64,000 nt of DNA. It comes from Flavobacterium akiainvivens. GTDB lineage: Bacteria > Bacteroidota > Bacteroidia > Flavobacteriales > Flavobacteriaceae. Of this stretch, positions 17,048 to 25,245 are shown one piece after another. The translations under genes were made by a program, and so were the position numbers. The notes below the pieces were generated by a model. The model was not told the DNA's origin. It searched no databases and was given only the letters and a program-made list of their open reading frames with translations. Positions within the stretch are counted from its first letter, which is position 1, and each line of letters opens with the position of its first letter. The stretch lies in the NCBI RefSeq assembly GCF_001278115.1, contig NZ_LIYD01000005.1, forward strand, positions 2,906,281 through 2,970,280, read 5' to 3'.

Positions 17048-17620
17048 TCAGCTTTTGGCATATTGCCCTGCCTGGGCTATAACCTGCTCTACGGTAGCTT
17101 TTGCAATAATGGCAGCAGGCGGCCACCCGCATACCCTGACGCGCGAGAACGTTTTGGGGTTGTAAAGCGAGTTATCTTTAAAATAAATGCGGTGCTGCCC
17201 CATAGGGCCTTCGCACTTGCCTACACCCTCGGGTGGGTTTTGGCACTGTACCAGCACCAGTATAAGGCCATCGGTGCCAAAATAATAATTTTCGGTAAAC
17301 CAGCCGTCATAGCCTTTGGGCAGCAGCCCCTGGTTTGCACCGGCTACTGATAGTTTTATGAGCCTGCCGTTGTAAAAAAAGCCGGTACCTTTTACGGTTG
17401 CAGGGGTTTCTTCGCCGGTAGCGTTGTTTACGGCTATTGTGGTAAGCGGCATGGCATCTATCCGCACAAGGCCGGCCGCTTTAGCGTTTATAAGGCTGTC
17501 TGTTGTTTTACCCTGTTTATCTACCTGCATAAAATAGTTGGCCGCAGGCACGGCTTCGGTATCCTGGCTGTAGGCAGGAAGCATGATAAGGGCAAACAAC
17601 AGGGTAATAAGTGGTTTCAT
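17048..17620 (-). CDS. Hypothetical secreted protein
   Basis: A 190-residue protein not assigned to a family. Residues 1-18 (MKPLITLLFALIMLPAYS) form a signal peptide, so it should be periplasmic or surface-exposed. It contains four Cys (near VQCQNPPEGVGKCEGP and VRVCGWPP), which could form disulfides, and a glycine/tyrosine-rich middle. It precedes by 22 nt the end of the DinB-like gene on the same strand, so the genes 17048-19098 may be one transcript. No catalytic motif was recognised. Confidence 0.65.
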   Translation of the reverse strand: MKPLITLLFALIMLPAYSQDTEAVPAANYFMQVDKQGKTTDSLINAKAAGLVRIDAMPLTTIAVNNATGEETPATVKGTGFFYNGRLIKLSVAGANQGLLPKGYDGWFTENYYFGTDGLILVLVQCQNPPEGVGKCEGPMGQHRIYFKDNSLYNPKTFSRVRVCGWPPAAIIAKATVEQVIAQAGQYAKS

Positions 17621-17642
17621 TCTGGTAATCTTTGTAAAGGGC

Positions 17643-18107
17643 TTAGCCCATCAATTTTCTAATCAGTACAATTTGCCCCAGGTGGTAGTAGCTGTGTTCC
17701 AGCACTCCCTCTATGTTGCGCCCGTACGTACTGTACTTTTCGTCTACAAATATAGCACCAAACTGTTCAACGGGCAGCTGTTCAACGGCAAGGGCAAAAG
17801 CTTCGGCATTAGCCAGAAGTTGGCTGACCAGCTTTTGCCAGTCGGCCTCACTTTCAATAGGCGGAACATCAAAGGCAAATTTATCGCTAATATCAAGCGT
17901 GCCGCCGTTAAGCACTTTCAGCACCCCGCCCAGATAGTAATTTATATGGTAGGCAAGCGCTGCCACGGTATTAAGGTTGGCCACCTTATGTACCGCCTGC
18001 TGCCACGTTGTAACCTCTAACTGTTCTTTATAATTTGTATTGGCAATCCACTTCCCGTTAAGGAAAACCTCACGCAGGCGGTTGGCAATAAACGTGTTGC
18101 GGTTCAT
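17643..18107 (-). CDS. DinB-like metal-dependent four-helix protein
   Basis: A 154-residue protein from ATG 18107; a longer start at 18131 would add eight unlikely residues (MYLYKNNA). Helical throughout, it carries the DinB-superfamily His pattern: one His in LAYHINYYLGG and two in EHSYYHLGQI near the C-terminus, which would bind a divalent metal. Related enzymes are thiol transferases (bacillithiol or mycothiol-type), but substrates are mostly unknown. It lies in a minus-strand run with DUF1398 and DUF4256 genes. The superfamily is likely; the reaction is unknown. Confidence 0.75.
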   Translation of the reverse strand: MNRNTFIANRLREVFLNGKWIANTNYKEQLEVTTWQQAVHKVANLNTVAALAYHINYYLGGVLKVLNGGTLDISDKFAFDVPPIESEADWQKLVSQLLANAEAFALAVEQLPVEQFGAIFVDEKYSTYGRNIEGVLEHSYYHLGQIVLIRKLMG

Positions 18108-18145
18108 GGCGTTGTTTTTATAAAGATACAAAAATGATGAACACC

Positions 18146-18535
18146 CTATCCCGGCACCTGCTCGGTAAGCACCTCATTGCCTGCTGCATCAAAATAGGTA
18201 CAGGTCATTTTTTCTAAGTCCATTGCCCATTTAACAATGCCGTGCTGTGCACAGTGGCTTATGAAAGTGGCATAATCAGTGCCGCCCTGCTGGTGGAGCT
18301 TCAGGTCGGCCTTAAACTGTGGCAGGTTTAGCGTTCCGGCAACAGCCACAGGTTCATACTTAGGCTGCGATGCTGTTTTAAAGCCGCCTGTGCCATAATA
18401 AACGGCATGGCCATCGTGCACAAAGGTTTCATAATATAGCACACCCAGCGCCTTAAGATTGCGTATGTATGCCGGGAAATCAGCGCCCGATTTTACTTTG
18501 CTGTGCGCCTGGCTTATTTGTTCTGTTGTAAACAT
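18146..18535 (-). CDS. DUF1398 family protein (YbcV-like)
   Basis: A 129-residue cytoplasmic protein. The pattern SGADFPAYIRNLKALGV, VLYYETFVHDGHAVYYG and, later, GGTDYATFISHCAQHGIVKW is characteristic of DUF1398, a small domain of unknown function found singly in many bacteria. It stands 38 bp from the DinB-like gene and 11 bp from the DUF4256 gene on the same strand, so co-transcription is probable. No signal peptide or catalytic motif was seen. Confidence 0.75.
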   Translation of the reverse strand: MFTTEQISQAHSKVKSGADFPAYIRNLKALGVLYYETFVHDGHAVYYGTGGFKTASQPKYEPVAVAGTLNLPQFKADLKLHQQGGTDYATFISHCAQHGIVKWAMDLEKMTCTYFDAAGNEVLTEQVPG

Positions 18536-18546
18536 ATAGTATGGTT

Positions 18547-19098
18547 TTAAACGTATAAAATACCCCTGAAACCCCTTGCGGCATAGTAGCTTTCGGCGCC
18601 GTTGTGGTAAATAAATACCGTGCCGTAGCGGTAATCGCCAAAAATACCCCCGCCAAGCTTGCGAATATTATCTGGCGCCAGTACCCAGCTTGAGGTTTTG
18701 GCATCAAACGGGCCCAGGGTTTGCAGGTGGCGGTATTGTGCCTCATCCATAAGGGTTATGCCCATTTCGGCAGCCATGCCTGTGGCGCTGTGTTTAGGCT
18801 TGTGTTCCTTACGGCTTTCCAGCGCCTGCGGGTCATAGCACACGCTGCGGCGGCCTTTGGGGCTTTCGGGCGAGCAGTCGGCAAAAATAAAGGCTCCGGT
18901 TGTGGGGTCAATGCCTATAACATCGGGTTCGCCCTCTGTTTCCTCCATCTGGTCTATGCTCCACAACGCGGCGGGATTATCGTGCAGTTTTGCTTCTACA
19001 TCGGCCCAGGCTATGCCTTCGTGACGTTTGGTATGCTTTTCAAAACGGGTTTTGAGTATGCCCAGCAGTGTTTCGGTTTGTTCTTGGGATAACTTCAT
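18547..19098 (-). CDS. DUF4256 family protein
   Basis: A 183-residue cytoplasmic protein beginning MKLSQEQTETLLGILKTRFEKH. The central blocks PDVIGIDPTTGAFIFADCSPESPKGRRSVCYD (18 residues at the start of this block are strongly conserved) and SSWVLAPDNIRKLGG followed by GTVFIYHNGAESYYAARGFRG identify DUF4256. Function is unknown. It is the first gene of the minus-strand run 17048-19098. Its upstream region carries a copy of an intergenic repeat (19104-19140) rather than a clear promoter. Confidence 0.8.
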   Translation of the reverse strand: MKLSQEQTETLLGILKTRFEKHTKRHEGIAWADVEAKLHDNPAALWSIDQMEETEGEPDVIGIDPTTGAFIFADCSPESPKGRRSVCYDPQALESRKEHKPKHSATGMAAEMGITLMDEAQYRHLQTLGPFDAKTSSWVLAPDNIRKLGGGIFGDYRYGTVFIYHNGAESYYAARGFRGILYV

Positions 19099-19103
19099 TT
19101 TTT

Positions 19104-19140
19104 TCAGATTGTTGGATTTTTAGATGGTTTGATTTTTAGA
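19104..19140. repeat. Dispersed repeat word (AGATTGTTGGATTTTTAGAT)
   Basis: The same word, in both orientations, builds the long inverted repeat at 19760-19848. Confidence 0.6.
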
Positions 19141-19295
19141 CAGGACTAAGCTACTAAATTTTTTAAACAGATAACCGAACACATTTTTGAATTGGGTTTT
19201 ACAACCCTGAAAACCACTAAAAAACAGGTTTGTTTATACCAATTTTTATAGTACGTTTATGCTATTCAACCAATCATAAAAAATTACCAGAAAAC

Positions 19296-19757
19296 ATGAA
19301 AAAAATTGCCTCTCTTTTGTGCCTGGCCGCCGTTTTTGCGTGCAATAACCCCAAGGCCGACACCAACACCAAACCTGAAAGCACAGCAACATCTGCAAAC
19401 GAAAAGCTTGTTAAACAGTACTTTGAGCACTTTAACAATCACGACTGGCAAAAAATGGCTGCCATGTATGCCGAGCCTGCCGATTTTAAAGACCCATCGC
19501 TGGGGCCGGGCATTGTAAAACAAACCCGTAAGCAAATTGCAGACAAATACACCGAATTACAGGAAGTGCTTACCGATGTGCACGACAGTGTGGTGCAGGT
19601 ATACCCATCTGGCGAAAAGAATATTATTGTAGAGTTTGTATCTACCGGCACCGCGCCCGACGGCTCTAAATTTGAACTACCCATCTGTACGGTATTTACC
19701 ATTGAAAACGGGCTGATTGTAAAGGATTTTACCTATTATGATAATTTTGAGGAATAG
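19296..19757 (+). CDS. NTF2/SnoaL-like lipoprotein
   Basis: A 153-residue protein from ATG 19296. A signal peptide MKKIASLLCLAAVFAC ends in a plausible lipobox with Cys16, so it is probably anchored to a membrane. After a Thr/Ser/Lys linker, residues about 38-150 form an NTF2-like (SnoaL) domain: LVKQYFEHFNNHDWQKMAAMYAE, FKDPSLGPG and the closing DFTYYDNFEE. Such domains bind small hydrophobic ligands or act as isomerases; the ligand is unknown. The frame extends 22 codons upstream, but only the ATG at 19296 gives a signal peptide. The gene is isolated and converges on nudK. Confidence 0.8.
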   Translation: MKKIASLLCLAAVFACNNPKADTNTKPESTATSANEKLVKQYFEHFNNHDWQKMAAMYAEPADFKDPSLGPGIVKQTRKQIADKYTELQEVLTDVHDSVVQVYPSGEKNIIVEFVSTGTAPDGSKFELPICTVFTIENGLIVKDFTYYDNFEE

Positions 19758-19759
19758 GC

Positions 19760-19848
19760 TTTTAGATTATTAGATTGTTGGATTTTCCGATTATTCGACC
19801 GGATGTAAATCGAACTATCGAAAAATCCAACAATCTAATAATCTAAAA
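19760..19848. repeat. Long inverted repeat acting as a two-way terminator
   Basis: Two arms of about 39 bp (19760-19798 and 19810-19848), nearly perfect for the outer 27 bp, flank an 11-nt loop. It sits between the stops of the lipoprotein gene (+) and nudK (-). The word AATCCAACAATCTAA recurs at 19849-19866 and at 19104-19140. Confidence 0.75.
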
Positions 19849-19871
19849 ATCCAACAATCTAAAAATCAAGA

Positions 19872-20450
19872 CTAAAGGATTCCGTTAAGCTTTATATATT
19901 GCAGCAGCATGATGGTTTTGGCGTCTTTAATTTCGCCGGTGGCCACCAGGTTCATGGCTTCGTCAATGCCCATCTCCAGGACTTCTATGTTTTCTTCCTC
20001 ATAGTCTACACCACCACCTTCGCTTACTTTCATATCCTTAGAATATTCGGCCACAAAGAAGTAAATAATCTCGGTTACCGAACCGGGCGACATATAGCTT
20101 TCAAACACCTTGCGTACATCGGTTACCTTGTAGCCGGTTTCTTCTTCGGTTTCGCGGCGTATGCAGTCCTCAGGGTTGTCTTTGTCCAGCAGGCCAGCGC
20201 AGGCTTCTATCATCATGCCGGTTGGGTTGCCGTTTACGTAGGTGGGCAGGCGGAACTGGCGCGTTAAAATTACAGTGCCCTGCTCTTTGTTATACAGCAG
20301 TATGGTGGCGCCGTTGCCGCGGTCGTACGCCTCACGGTGTTGCGATACTACGGCGCCGTTTGGCTTGGTATATTCATAGGTTACCTTGCGCAGGGTGTAC
20401 CAGTTGTCTGACAGTACTTCGGTTTTTGTGATGCGGATGTCTTTTATCAT
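19872..20450 (-). CDS. nudK: GDP-mannose pyrophosphatase (Nudix hydrolase NudK)
   Basis: A 192-residue Nudix enzyme very similar along its length to E. coli NudK, which hydrolyses GDP-mannose to GMP and mannose-1-phosphate. Shared blocks include EVLSDNWYTLRKVTYEY, REAYDRGNGATILLYN, RQFRLPTYVNGN, the Nudix box CAGLLDKDNPEDCIRRETEE with ETGY, YMSPGSVTEIIYFFVAEYS and EGGGVDYEEENIEVLE. The first metal-ligand position of the box is Asp, as in other NudK proteins. Identity is from remembered family sequence, so orthology is strong but not computed. It could influence mannose-based glycan supply. It is monocistronic. Confidence 0.88.
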   Translation of the reverse strand: MIKDIRITKTEVLSDNWYTLRKVTYEYTKPNGAVVSQHREAYDRGNGATILLYNKEQGTVILTRQFRLPTYVNGNPTGMMIEACAGLLDKDNPEDCIRRETEEETGYKVTDVRKVFESYMSPGSVTEIIYFFVAEYSKDMKVSEGGGVDYEEENIEVLEMGIDEAMNLVATGEIKDAKTIMLLQYIKLNGIL

Positions 20451-20495
20451 TTTTTGATTGAACGATTTAATGATTTAAAAATTGAAAGATTTTTG

Positions 20496-20640
20496 GAACA
20501 CGCCCTTCGGCAAGCTCAGGGTGACAAGCGGATTTTAACCACCCCACCCTACGGGCACCCCTCCGCGGGAGGGGAATAGCTACACTCAGACTCTTAAACA
20601 TTGCTATTGCGAGCAGAGGTACGGAGCGCGTCGGTCTTTT
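20496..20640. repeat. Direct repeat A, left copy (composite intergenic repeat)
   Basis: A run made of CGCCCTTCGG, GGTGACAAGCG, TTTTAACCACCCC, CCTACGGGCACCCCTCCG, GAGGGGAATAGCTAC and a GC-rich tail. The same order of blocks recurs at 21397-21555, so it flanks the SUFU gene in direct orientation. A fragment is present near 26018-26055. Confidence 0.75.
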
Positions 20641-20657
20641 AAGGTAAGCAAAATCTT

Positions 20658-21317
20658 CTACCCCACCAGGCTGGGCCTGTTGTTGTCTAAAATTTCTTTG
20701 GCATCGTTATCTATAAGTAGTTGCAGGAACCCCTGGTAGCCATGATCTATCTTGTAGCGCACTTCATCTTCATACACCGGGAAAAAGCTGTATATATTGA
20801 TTACACCGCCCTCACGGCGAATGCACATTACGTCTTCGCCAAAGGTAACCGACGGCAGTATAACTCCGCCCACAAAGCGTGTTTCGGGGCTGTAAGGCTC
20901 CATTTCGGCACTGGACACAATTGAGTGCCCCTCGCCTATCCACGTGTTGTAATGGTGCGGAAAACGCGCGGTTTCTTTAAGCATGGTTATAATGTAGCCG
21001 TTTTTAGATTCGGGGGTATATACATCGTCAAACTCAATGTCTTTGGGTATAAGCATCATGAGTTCGGCAAACTTGTAGTCGTCTTTGTTTTCTATGTTGT
21101 CGCTTACGTTCATGGCCAGGGTGCTCATGCCCTCGGTAAGCAGTATGTTGTACGTGGCATTGGCCGGTTTTATAAAGTAGACATGCACTTTAAAGTCGGG
21201 CGCAAACATTTCGTGAAAAACGGTTGTTTCGGCATTGGGAAAATGCTGGTCTATGTGGCTTGATATCCAGTCGATATGCTCGTCAAAAAATTCGCGTTCG
21301 TGAAAAGGGTTGCTCAT
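20658..21317 (-). CDS. Suppressor-of-fused (SUFU) domain protein
   Basis: A 219-residue cytoplasmic protein. The pattern VYFIKPANATYNILLTEGMS followed by MNVSDN and, later, FAELMMLIPKDIEFD and EDVMCIRREGGVINIYSFFPVYEDE fits the bacterial SUFU family. In bacteria SUFU-superfamily proteins often act as immunity proteins in polymorphic toxin systems, but many are orphans. No toxin gene is seen nearby. The gene sits between two direct copies of a composite repeat, which may reflect insertion or simply repeat-rich borders. The family is likely; the function is unknown. Confidence 0.7.
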   Translation of the reverse strand: MSNPFHEREFFDEHIDWISSHIDQHFPNAETTVFHEMFAPDFKVHVYFIKPANATYNILLTEGMSTLAMNVSDNIENKDDYKFAELMMLIPKDIEFDDVYTPESKNGYIITMLKETARFPHHYNTWIGEGHSIVSSAEMEPYSPETRFVGGVILPSVTFGEDVMCIRREGGVINIYSFFPVYEDEVRYKIDHGYQGFLQLLIDNDAKEILDNNRPSLVG

Positions 21318-21396
21318 AGCAGTATTGTTTGTTGTGAACCCCTAAGATACGGATGTTTGGGCAGGGGGTATGTTAAATGATTGTTTTATAAAGATG

Positions 21397-21555
21397 GAAC
21401 GCGCCCTTCGGCTCCCGATAGCGCGGGACAGGATGACAAGCGTTTTAACCACCCCGCCCTACGGGCACCCCTCCGAGGGAGGGGAATAGCTACAGGGAGC
21501 TTTCTTCACGCGCTGTCATCGCGGGCGGAGGCATGGAGCGCGGCGATCTTTTCGG
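21397..21555. repeat. Direct repeat A, right copy
   Basis: It has the same block order as 20496-20640 with small differences (extra CTCCCGATAGCGCGGGACA; GAGGGAGGGGAATAGCTAC). Together the copies bracket the SUFU gene. Downstream (about 21570-21615) lies one copy of the CACAAAGG repeat word. Confidence 0.75.
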
Positions 21556-21665
21556 AGTTTAATTTTTTAACACAAAGGCACGAAGGCCACAAAGGAAGAA
21601 CACAAAGGGTTGCTGTTTACACGAGCCAGAGGCTCGCGCGAGCGGAAGTGTGCGACGTTTTATTA

Positions 21666-22472
21666 TTAAATTCTGTTATACATTTCAACTATTGAATTAA
21701 TAACAAGACCAGGGTTATCATTATAAATCAGGTGTCCGCACCCGGTGGCGATTATTCCAATACGATTGGTTTGCGCATTAACAAAGTCCCTATGGCATTT
21801 TTTCCAACGTTCAATTTTTTCTGCATCTTTCCAAAACGGTATGCCATTTACAAAATCAATAACCGGAATTTTTGAGGGAAAAGGGGTTTTTCTCATAAGT
21901 TCAACTGTACTTCTCAAATTAACCGCCATATAATAAAATCCAGGATTATTGTTTTTCCAGGTTTCAATATCATTTTTTTGTTGTGCAAGAGTTTCGCTAA
22001 GATATTCGTCTGTATAATAATCGTGGTTTACATCTATTAAAACGGCACCCTTAACTTTTTCCTGGTTTCTTGCGGCGAACAGTGTTGAATACCATCCTCC
22101 GTAGGAATGCGCAACGAGCATGATATTGCCGTTGTAGCCTAACTTTTTTAGAGCAAGTTCTAAATCTTCAATTCCGTGTAAAATATCATGCTTTGTGATA
22201 TCCGTTTCCAAAGTATCTACCGTACTTTGCCCGAAACCGGCCCGATCATACGTTATTAAAGTTGCCCCCGTTTTTTCAGCTATTGGCTGTAAAATAGTAT
22301 TCATGGCATTCCCATCTGCACCTCCACCGGTTTCAAATAGTATGGGCATGCCTTTACCTTTTATAATGTGAAAAAGAAGTTTATGTTTTCCTACGTCAAC
22401 TAATGTGTCAATAGCTTGTGACTGACACGTTAAAAAGATAAAGAATGTGATAATGCTTATCGATGCTTTCAT
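21666..22472 (-). CDS. Secreted alpha/beta hydrolase
   Basis: A 268-residue protein from ATG 22472; the longer frame to 22499 adds MFKKNKPQK before the signal peptide and is less likely. Residues 1-20 (MKASISIITFFIFLTCQSQA) form a signal peptide. The alpha/beta-hydrolase core shows an oxyanion-type loop ILFETGGGADG, YDRAGFGQST and the nucleophile elbow VAHSYGGW (Ser in H-S-Y-G-G). Later come GAVLIDVNHDYYTDE and a C-terminal GCGHL that would supply the catalytic His. Substrate unknown; an esterase or lipase-like role is inference. It is AT-richer than its neighbours. Confidence 0.82.
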   Translation of the reverse strand: MKASISIITFFIFLTCQSQAIDTLVDVGKHKLLFHIIKGKGMPILFETGGGADGNAMNTILQPIAEKTGATLITYDRAGFGQSTVDTLETDITKHDILHGIEDLELALKKLGYNGNIMLVAHSYGGWYSTLFAARNQEKVKGAVLIDVNHDYYTDEYLSETLAQQKNDIETWKNNNPGFYYMAVNLRSTVELMRKTPFPSKIPVIDFVNGIPFWKDAEKIERWKKCHRDFVNAQTNRIGIIATGCGHLIYNDNPGLVINSIVEMYNRI

Positions 22473-22601
22473 TTTTTGAGGTTTATTTTTTTTAAACACA
22501 AAGGGTACTTTTTTAAGAGTATGTGGTGTTTATTGATGATATGGGAATCTTGCCCATATTTTTGTTTTTGCACGAGTCGGGGGCTTCCGCCGGCTAAGAA
22601 T

Positions 22602-23438
22602 TTATTTAATTGTAAGAAATCCGAAATTTTTGATTGTTTCTCTTATGTCACCAATAATTAATAAACGGAGACCCCACCATCGTTTGGTTATCCCTGCATT
22701 TAACTTTGCTTCAATTTCCTTCACTTGTTCTTCATTCATTTTAGGCACGTCCAAGGTAAGTTCTAGTTTATTAAGTATTCTTTGATAATGAAGCCTGACT
22801 TCCAGCGCCATCTTTGATGAAACAAACAAGACTGCAATCAACAATAAAATAAGGATCAGCAATGAATTGAAAACCACAATATATTTCCAAGAACAAATCA
22901 TTAATATGATCACAATTAGACATTCGAAAGTCAAGACCTCGTTATATTTACTATACTTCGCTAATCGTTTTGAGAACCAGCAATCATCATCATGTAAATT
23001 TTGAATATTATCTTTTTTTGCAAAAAATAATAATTTCTGGATTTCAACCTCTAAGCTAGCCGGATCGCTTACATTAGATAAATATCTAAGTATCCTTTTG
23101 GTAGAATGAGGCGTGATACTCAGATAGCCACCTCTCCAAAAGACAGAAATTTGTATAATAGAGTTTAGGAAAATCAAAGTATTATTAAATGTGTAGCAAC
23201 TGAGTATAAAAACAACTAATACATATATTCCAAAAAAATTTTCAAGCCCCAAATCAACAAGAAATATCTTAGATGTTTCTGCAAAAGTCTTAATCAGATT
23301 TGATGTTTGCGATATGATTAGTTCTTTAGATTTTGCAACTATGATAAAATTTAGAATTAAGACCGTCAAAAAAAGCCTTATTAATAATGGGAAAAATAAA
23401 TTCCATAAATCAATAATAATATTTTTCAGGTCTTTCAT
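22602..23438 (-). CDS. Hypothetical membrane protein
   Basis: A 278-residue protein, not assigned to a family. Hydrophobic segments lie near residues 10-35 (LWNLFFPLLIRLFLTVLIL), 65-100 (NFFGIYVLVVFILSC) and 165-205, where two helices are close together (VLTFECLIVIILMICSW and LLILILLLIAVLFV). The C-terminal 70 residues are soluble and helix-forming (MNEEQVKEIEAKL). The AT-rich base composition contrasts with glyS next door and suggests acquisition. It lies downstream of the glyS terminator; its own promoter was not identified. No catalytic motif was seen, and no partner gene is adjacent. Confidence 0.6.
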   Translation of the reverse strand: MKDLKNIIIDLWNLFFPLLIRLFLTVLILNFIIVAKSKELIISQTSNLIKTFAETSKIFLVDLGLENFFGIYVLVVFILSCYTFNNTLIFLNSIIQISVFWRGGYLSITPHSTKRILRYLSNVSDPASLEVEIQKLLFFAKKDNIQNLHDDDCWFSKRLAKYSKYNEVLTFECLIVIILMICSWKYIVVFNSLLILILLLIAVLFVSSKMALEVRLHYQRILNKLELTLDVPKMNEEQVKEIEAKLNAGITKRWWGLRLLIIGDIRETIKNFGFLTIK

Positions 23439-23461
23439 ACAAAAGGCATTAATTATGAAAC

Positions 23462-23498
23462 AAAAAAGCTGTTACGTAATTATTCATAACAGCTTTTT
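23462..23498. terminator. Intrinsic terminator between glyS and the membrane gene
   Basis: Stem AAAAAGCTGTTA/TAACAGCTTTTT with a 12-nt loop. It lies 13 nt past the glyS stop. Confidence 0.85.
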
Positions 23499-23510
23499 CT
23501 AATTAAAATC

Positions 23511-25055
23511 TTATTTCATCTTCAATAACCAGTTCCTAACCGAAACTTCGTCGTTTATAATACCGCGCAGTTCAGAGATTGCAACCCTGTCCTGAGCCAT
23601 GGTATCGCGGTGGCGGATGGTTACCGTTTGGTCTTCCAGCGTTTGGTGGTCTACCGTAATGCAGAACGGTGTGCCCAGCGCATCCTGCCTGCGGTAGCGG
23701 CGGCCTACGGCATCTTTCTCATCATACGCCACGTTGAAGTCCCACTTAAGGTCTTCGATTATTTGGCGGGCAACATCGGGCAGGCCGTCTTTTTTAACCA
23801 GCGGCAATACGGCAGCCTTTGTAGGGGCCAGTACGGCAGGCAGGCTCAGCACGGTACGGGTTGAGCCATCCTCCAGGGTTTCTTCCTTAAGCGATGTTGA
23901 GAACACGGCAAGGAACATCCTGTCAAGGCCCACCGAAGTTTCTACCACATACGGCACGTAGTTTTCGTTTAGCTCAGGGTCGAAGTATTGCAGCTTTTTA
24001 CCGCTGTGCTCTTCGTGTGCCTTAAGGTCGAAATCGGTACGGCTGTGGATGCCCTCAAGCTCTTTAAAGCCGAATGGGAAGTTAAACTCAATATCGGCAG
24101 CGGCATTAGCATAGTGTGCCAGCTTTTCGTGGTCGTGAAAACGGTAGTTTTCTTTGCCCAGCCCAAGCGACAGGTGCCATTTTAGCCTGGTTTCCTTCCA
24201 GTACTCGTAGTATTTCATTTCCTCGCCCGGACGAACGAAGAACTGCATTTCCATTTGTTCAAACTCCCTCATACGGAAAATAAACTGGCGCGCCACAATC
24301 TCGTTACGGAATGCCTTACCGGTTTGCGCAATACCAAACGGCACCTTCATGCGGCCGGTTTTTTGCACGTTAAGGAAGTTTACAAATATACCCTGTGCCG
24401 TTTCGGGGCGCAGGTACAGGTCCATAGCGTTAGCCGCCTCAGCGCCCAGCTTAGTGCCAAACATAAGGTTAAACTGGCGCACATCGGTCCAGTTTTTAGA
24501 GCCGGTATCCGGGTCGGCTATCTCAAGCTCTTCGATAAGGGCTTTTACGTCGGCCAGGTTTTCGGTTTCTAACGAACGCGCCATGCGCTCCAGTATCTCG
24601 CGGTTTTTGGCAAGATAGTCTTTCACACGGGTGTTGGTAGCCTTAAACTCTTCTTCGTTAAAGGCATCGCCATACTTGGCACGTGCCTTTTCTATTTCTT
24701 TTTGGGCTTTTTGGTATATTTTTTCGGCGTGGTCTTCAATAAGCACGTCGGCCCTAAAGCGTTTTTTGCTGTCTTTGTTGTCTATAAGCGGGTCGTTAAA
24801 GGCATCTACGTGGCCGCTGGCCTTCCAGGTGGTGGGGTGCATAAATATTGCGGCATCTATACCCACAATGTTTTCGTGCATTTGCACCATGCTTTTCCAC
24901 CAGTACTCGCGGATGTTCTTTTTTAGTTCGGCACCGTTTTGACCGTAGTCATACACTGCGCTTAACCCATCATAAATTTCGCTCGACTGGAAGATGTAGC
25001 CATACTCCTTTGCGTGCGATATAACATTCTTAAATTGATCGTCTTGTTTTGCCAT
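23511..25055 (-). CDS. glyS: Glycyl-tRNA synthetase (single-chain dimeric type)
   Basis: Charges tRNA-Gly with glycine in an ATP-dependent reaction. The 514-residue protein is the eukaryote/archaea-like alpha2 form used by Bacteroidota, not the alpha2beta2 form. The N-terminus runs GYIFQSSEIYDGLSAVYDYG, then the glycine/tRNA site FMHPTTWKASGHVDAFNDP. Class II motif 2 lies in GKAFRNEIVARQFIFRMREF and motif 3 is VETSVGLDRMF. The C-terminal anticodon-binding domain follows (from about residue 400, VLPLVKKDG). A TAnnTTTG promoter lies only 4 bp before the ATG, so the mRNA is probably leaderless. It is monocistronic with its own terminator. Confidence 0.97.
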   Translation of the reverse strand: MAKQDDQFKNVISHAKEYGYIFQSSEIYDGLSAVYDYGQNGAELKKNIREYWWKSMVQMHENIVGIDAAIFMHPTTWKASGHVDAFNDPLIDNKDSKKRFRADVLIEDHAEKIYQKAQKEIEKARAKYGDAFNEEEFKATNTRVKDYLAKNREILERMARSLETENLADVKALIEELEIADPDTGSKNWTDVRQFNLMFGTKLGAEAANAMDLYLRPETAQGIFVNFLNVQKTGRMKVPFGIAQTGKAFRNEIVARQFIFRMREFEQMEMQFFVRPGEEMKYYEYWKETRLKWHLSLGLGKENYRFHDHEKLAHYANAAADIEFNFPFGFKELEGIHSRTDFDLKAHEEHSGKKLQYFDPELNENYVPYVVETSVGLDRMFLAVFSTSLKEETLEDGSTRTVLSLPAVLAPTKAAVLPLVKKDGLPDVARQIIEDLKWDFNVAYDEKDAVGRRYRRQDALGTPFCITVDHQTLEDQTVTIRHRDTMAQDRVAISELRGIINDEVSVRNWLLKMK

Positions 25056-25059
25056 GGTG

Positions 25060-25067
25060 CAAAAATA
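25060..25067 (-). promoter_or_regulatory. TAnnTTTG promoter of glyS, adjacent to the start codon
   Basis: The minus strand reads TATTTTTG followed by four bases and then the ATG. The transcript should start at or within a few bases of the initiation codon. Confidence 0.55.
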
Positions 25068-25181
25068 GGAAAAGGGAATTAAGATTTAAAAATTGAAGGA
25101 TTTAAAGATTGAAAAAATGATAATTCGGTTATTCGGTTATTTGTTCCAGCGCATATTAGGTAATGTGCAATATTGTTATGG

Positions 25182-25232
25182 TACCCGGGGCGATGCCCCG
25201 GGCTAATGTGCGCGACCCCTTCAGGGTCGGGG
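25182..25232. repeat. REP-like double hairpin, copy 1
   Basis: Two adjacent palindromes: CCCGGGGCGATGCCCCGGG, then GACCCCTTCAGGGTC, joined by CTAATGTGCGC. Closely related copies are at 49795-49843 and 57326-57373. Confidence 0.8.
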
Positions 25233-25245
25233 AAAAAGTGAATTC

